Assembly (NCBI RefSeq): GCF_000761215.1
Contig: NZ_CP009438.1
Span: forward strand, 5,101,501-5,165,500
DNA: 64,000 nt
Direction: 5' to 3'
Source of the DNA: Streptomyces glaucescens
GTDB lineage: Bacteria > Actinomycetota > Actinomycetes > Streptomycetales > Streptomycetaceae
Positions 62,929 through 64,000 of this stretch are shown here, one piece after another. Each line of letters opens with the position of its first letter. The stretch's first letter is position 1. Under the pieces are notes generated by a model. It had not been told where the DNA came from. It made no database searches and was given only the letters and a program-made list of their open reading frames with translations. Position numbers and translations under genes: made by a program.

Positions 62929-64000
62929 AATGCGAGCACCGGTGCAGAAGAAGCGGCCTCGGCGCACAGGCAGGCAGACGGCCCCCGAGGGGGCAGCGGA
63001 GCACACCCCCGTCGGGAAGGGCCGCCCCACCCACGTACGCAACCGGCTGATCGTGGCCGTCGCCGTGGTGGCCGCCGCGATCGCCGGCGCGGGAGCCCCG
63101 TCCGTGCTCGCCGCGACCGCGCAGGCGAGCGACACACAGGAGCTGGTCACGCTCGCCGAGCGGACCCAGGACGCGCTGGCCCTCGCCCACGCGCTCGCCG
63201 ACGAGCGCGACGAGGTGACGTCGTACGTCGCGGCCGGCCGCCCCAAGTCCAAGGCGCCCTCCGAGCAGCGCAGCGCGCGGGTCGACCGGCAGGTCGAGGA
63301 GCTGCGCGCCGACAGCGACACACCGGGCGGGCTGCTGCGGGACCTGGACGCCATCGCGGCCGTCCGCAGAGCGGCGCTCACCGGGAAGAGCACCGCTCTC
63401 GAAGCCCACCAGGCGTACTCCGACGCCATCGCGGAACTCCACCGCCTCGCCGAGGACCTGGCCGAGCGGCTGCCGTCCCGCGCGGGCTCCGGAGCGTACG
63501 CCCTCGCCGAACTCGACTCCGCCGTCCAGCAGGCCGCCGCCGCCCGCGGACTCCTGCTCGCCGCGCTCAGCGTGCCGCGCGGCACCGAGACGGTGATCGA
63601 CCCCATCACCGGCCTGCCCGCCACGGTCACCACCTCCTCCGAGGCCGACAGCAAGCAGCGCGCCGCGCTCTCCGCCGCCGCCCAGCAGGCCCGGCTGCGC
63701 TCCGACGCCGCCCTGGAGGACTTCCGCGAGACCGCCACCAAGGCCGCCCGCGCCTCCTACGACTCCACGGTCACCGGCCACGAGGTCAACTCCGCCGAGG
63801 AGTACCTGGCGAGCCTCACCGACCAGCCCACCCTCTCCGACGGGGAACTCGGCACCGACGCCGGGAAGCTGAACGCCGCGCTGTCCGCCCGCGTCGACGC
63901 CATGCGCGGTGTCGAGGCCGCGCTGTACGAACGGCGCACCACCGACCTGGAGCGGCTGCGCGACGACGACGTCACCGAGCTGGAGATCCGCATCGCGGTC
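62929..64000 (+). CDS. Nitrate-sensor-type membrane histidine kinase, N-terminal part
   Basis: An open frame of at least 357 residues that runs off the window. After a basic cytoplasmic start (QKKRPRRTGRQ, RPTHVRNRL) comes one membrane span (LIVAVAVVAAAIAGAGA). A long helical extracytoplasmic region follows, with ERTQDALALAHALADERDEV near 75 and QQAAAARGLLLAAL near 205, typical of the NIT sensor domain of streptomycete kinases. The kinase domain must lie beyond the edge. The ATG is taken as start; a GTG four codons later is possible. The ligand is unknown; nitrate is only the family name. Confidence 0.85.

Overview
The window looks like a stretch of a Streptomyces chromosome. Base composition is very GC-rich with strong third-position GC bias, and GTG starts and ATGA/GTGA gene overlaps are common. 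The content is typically streptomycete: the das chitobiose locus, a WhiB-like protein, a SigB-type sigma factor with its anti-sigma factor, nickel superoxide dismutase and its peptidase, and a fused 2-oxoglutarate decarboxylase. Order and content match, from memory, the SCO5226-SCO5289 region of S. coelicolor. I found no tRNA, rRNA, CRISPR array or insertion sequence.

Layout. 0-3.4 kb: a GNAT enzyme, two small unknown proteins, and a sodium/solute symporter with its small DUF3311 partner. 3.5-10.8 kb: the GlcNAc/chitobiose block dasR | dasA-dasB-dasC-dasD | nagB, with DasR-type sites (dre) between dasR and dasA and before nagB. 11-18.5 kb: an SDR/TetR divergent pair, a dre site in front of a probable scr5239-type small RNA, a PdtaS-like histidine kinase, wblE, a diacylglycerol kinase, and the sigH/anti-sigma pair. 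18.7-23 kb: a UBP zinc finger, a CPA1 antiporter, a free-standing TIR protein, a PLP enzyme and an amidase. 23.3-26.1 kb: a family 2B encapsulin shell protein followed by a polyprenyl diphosphate synthase with a long disordered N-terminus, a shell-and-cargo pair. 26.3-33.2 kb: small housekeeping and stress genes including sodN/sodX. 33.3-42.3 kb: an amino-acid ABC transporter, malic enzyme, an MDR oxidoreductase, an HTH/Clp-N pair behind twin palindromes, and a PadR/DUF4097 operon.

43.0-50.6 kb is the most unusual part: four overlapping genes for a trypsin-co-occurring small protein, a trypsin-like protease with a VMAP-C-like tail, a MoxR-type AAA+ ATPase, and a 1343-residue vWA protein. The last protein carries a degenerate TIR-like segment, an NB-ARC-like segment without a P-loop, and a second trypsin-like domain in which the whole catalytic triad is lost, followed by the same tail as its neighbour. 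It resembles the vWA-MoxR-VMAP class of predicted NTP-dependent conflict systems, with an unusual active/inactive protease pair.

50.6-64 kb: kgd (2-oxoglutarate decarboxylase/dehydrogenase), a two-component pair, a spermidine-synthase-like protein, a MarR regulator, a secreted GH25 lysozyme, lon behind an HspR-type HAIR operator, a PP2C-like protein, and the start of a nitrate-sensor-type histidine kinase cut by the window edge.

All functional calls come from reading motifs and from knowledge of families. No database search was run. Starts were chosen from ribosome binding sites, gene overlaps, or a -10-like hexamer placed for leaderless transcription.
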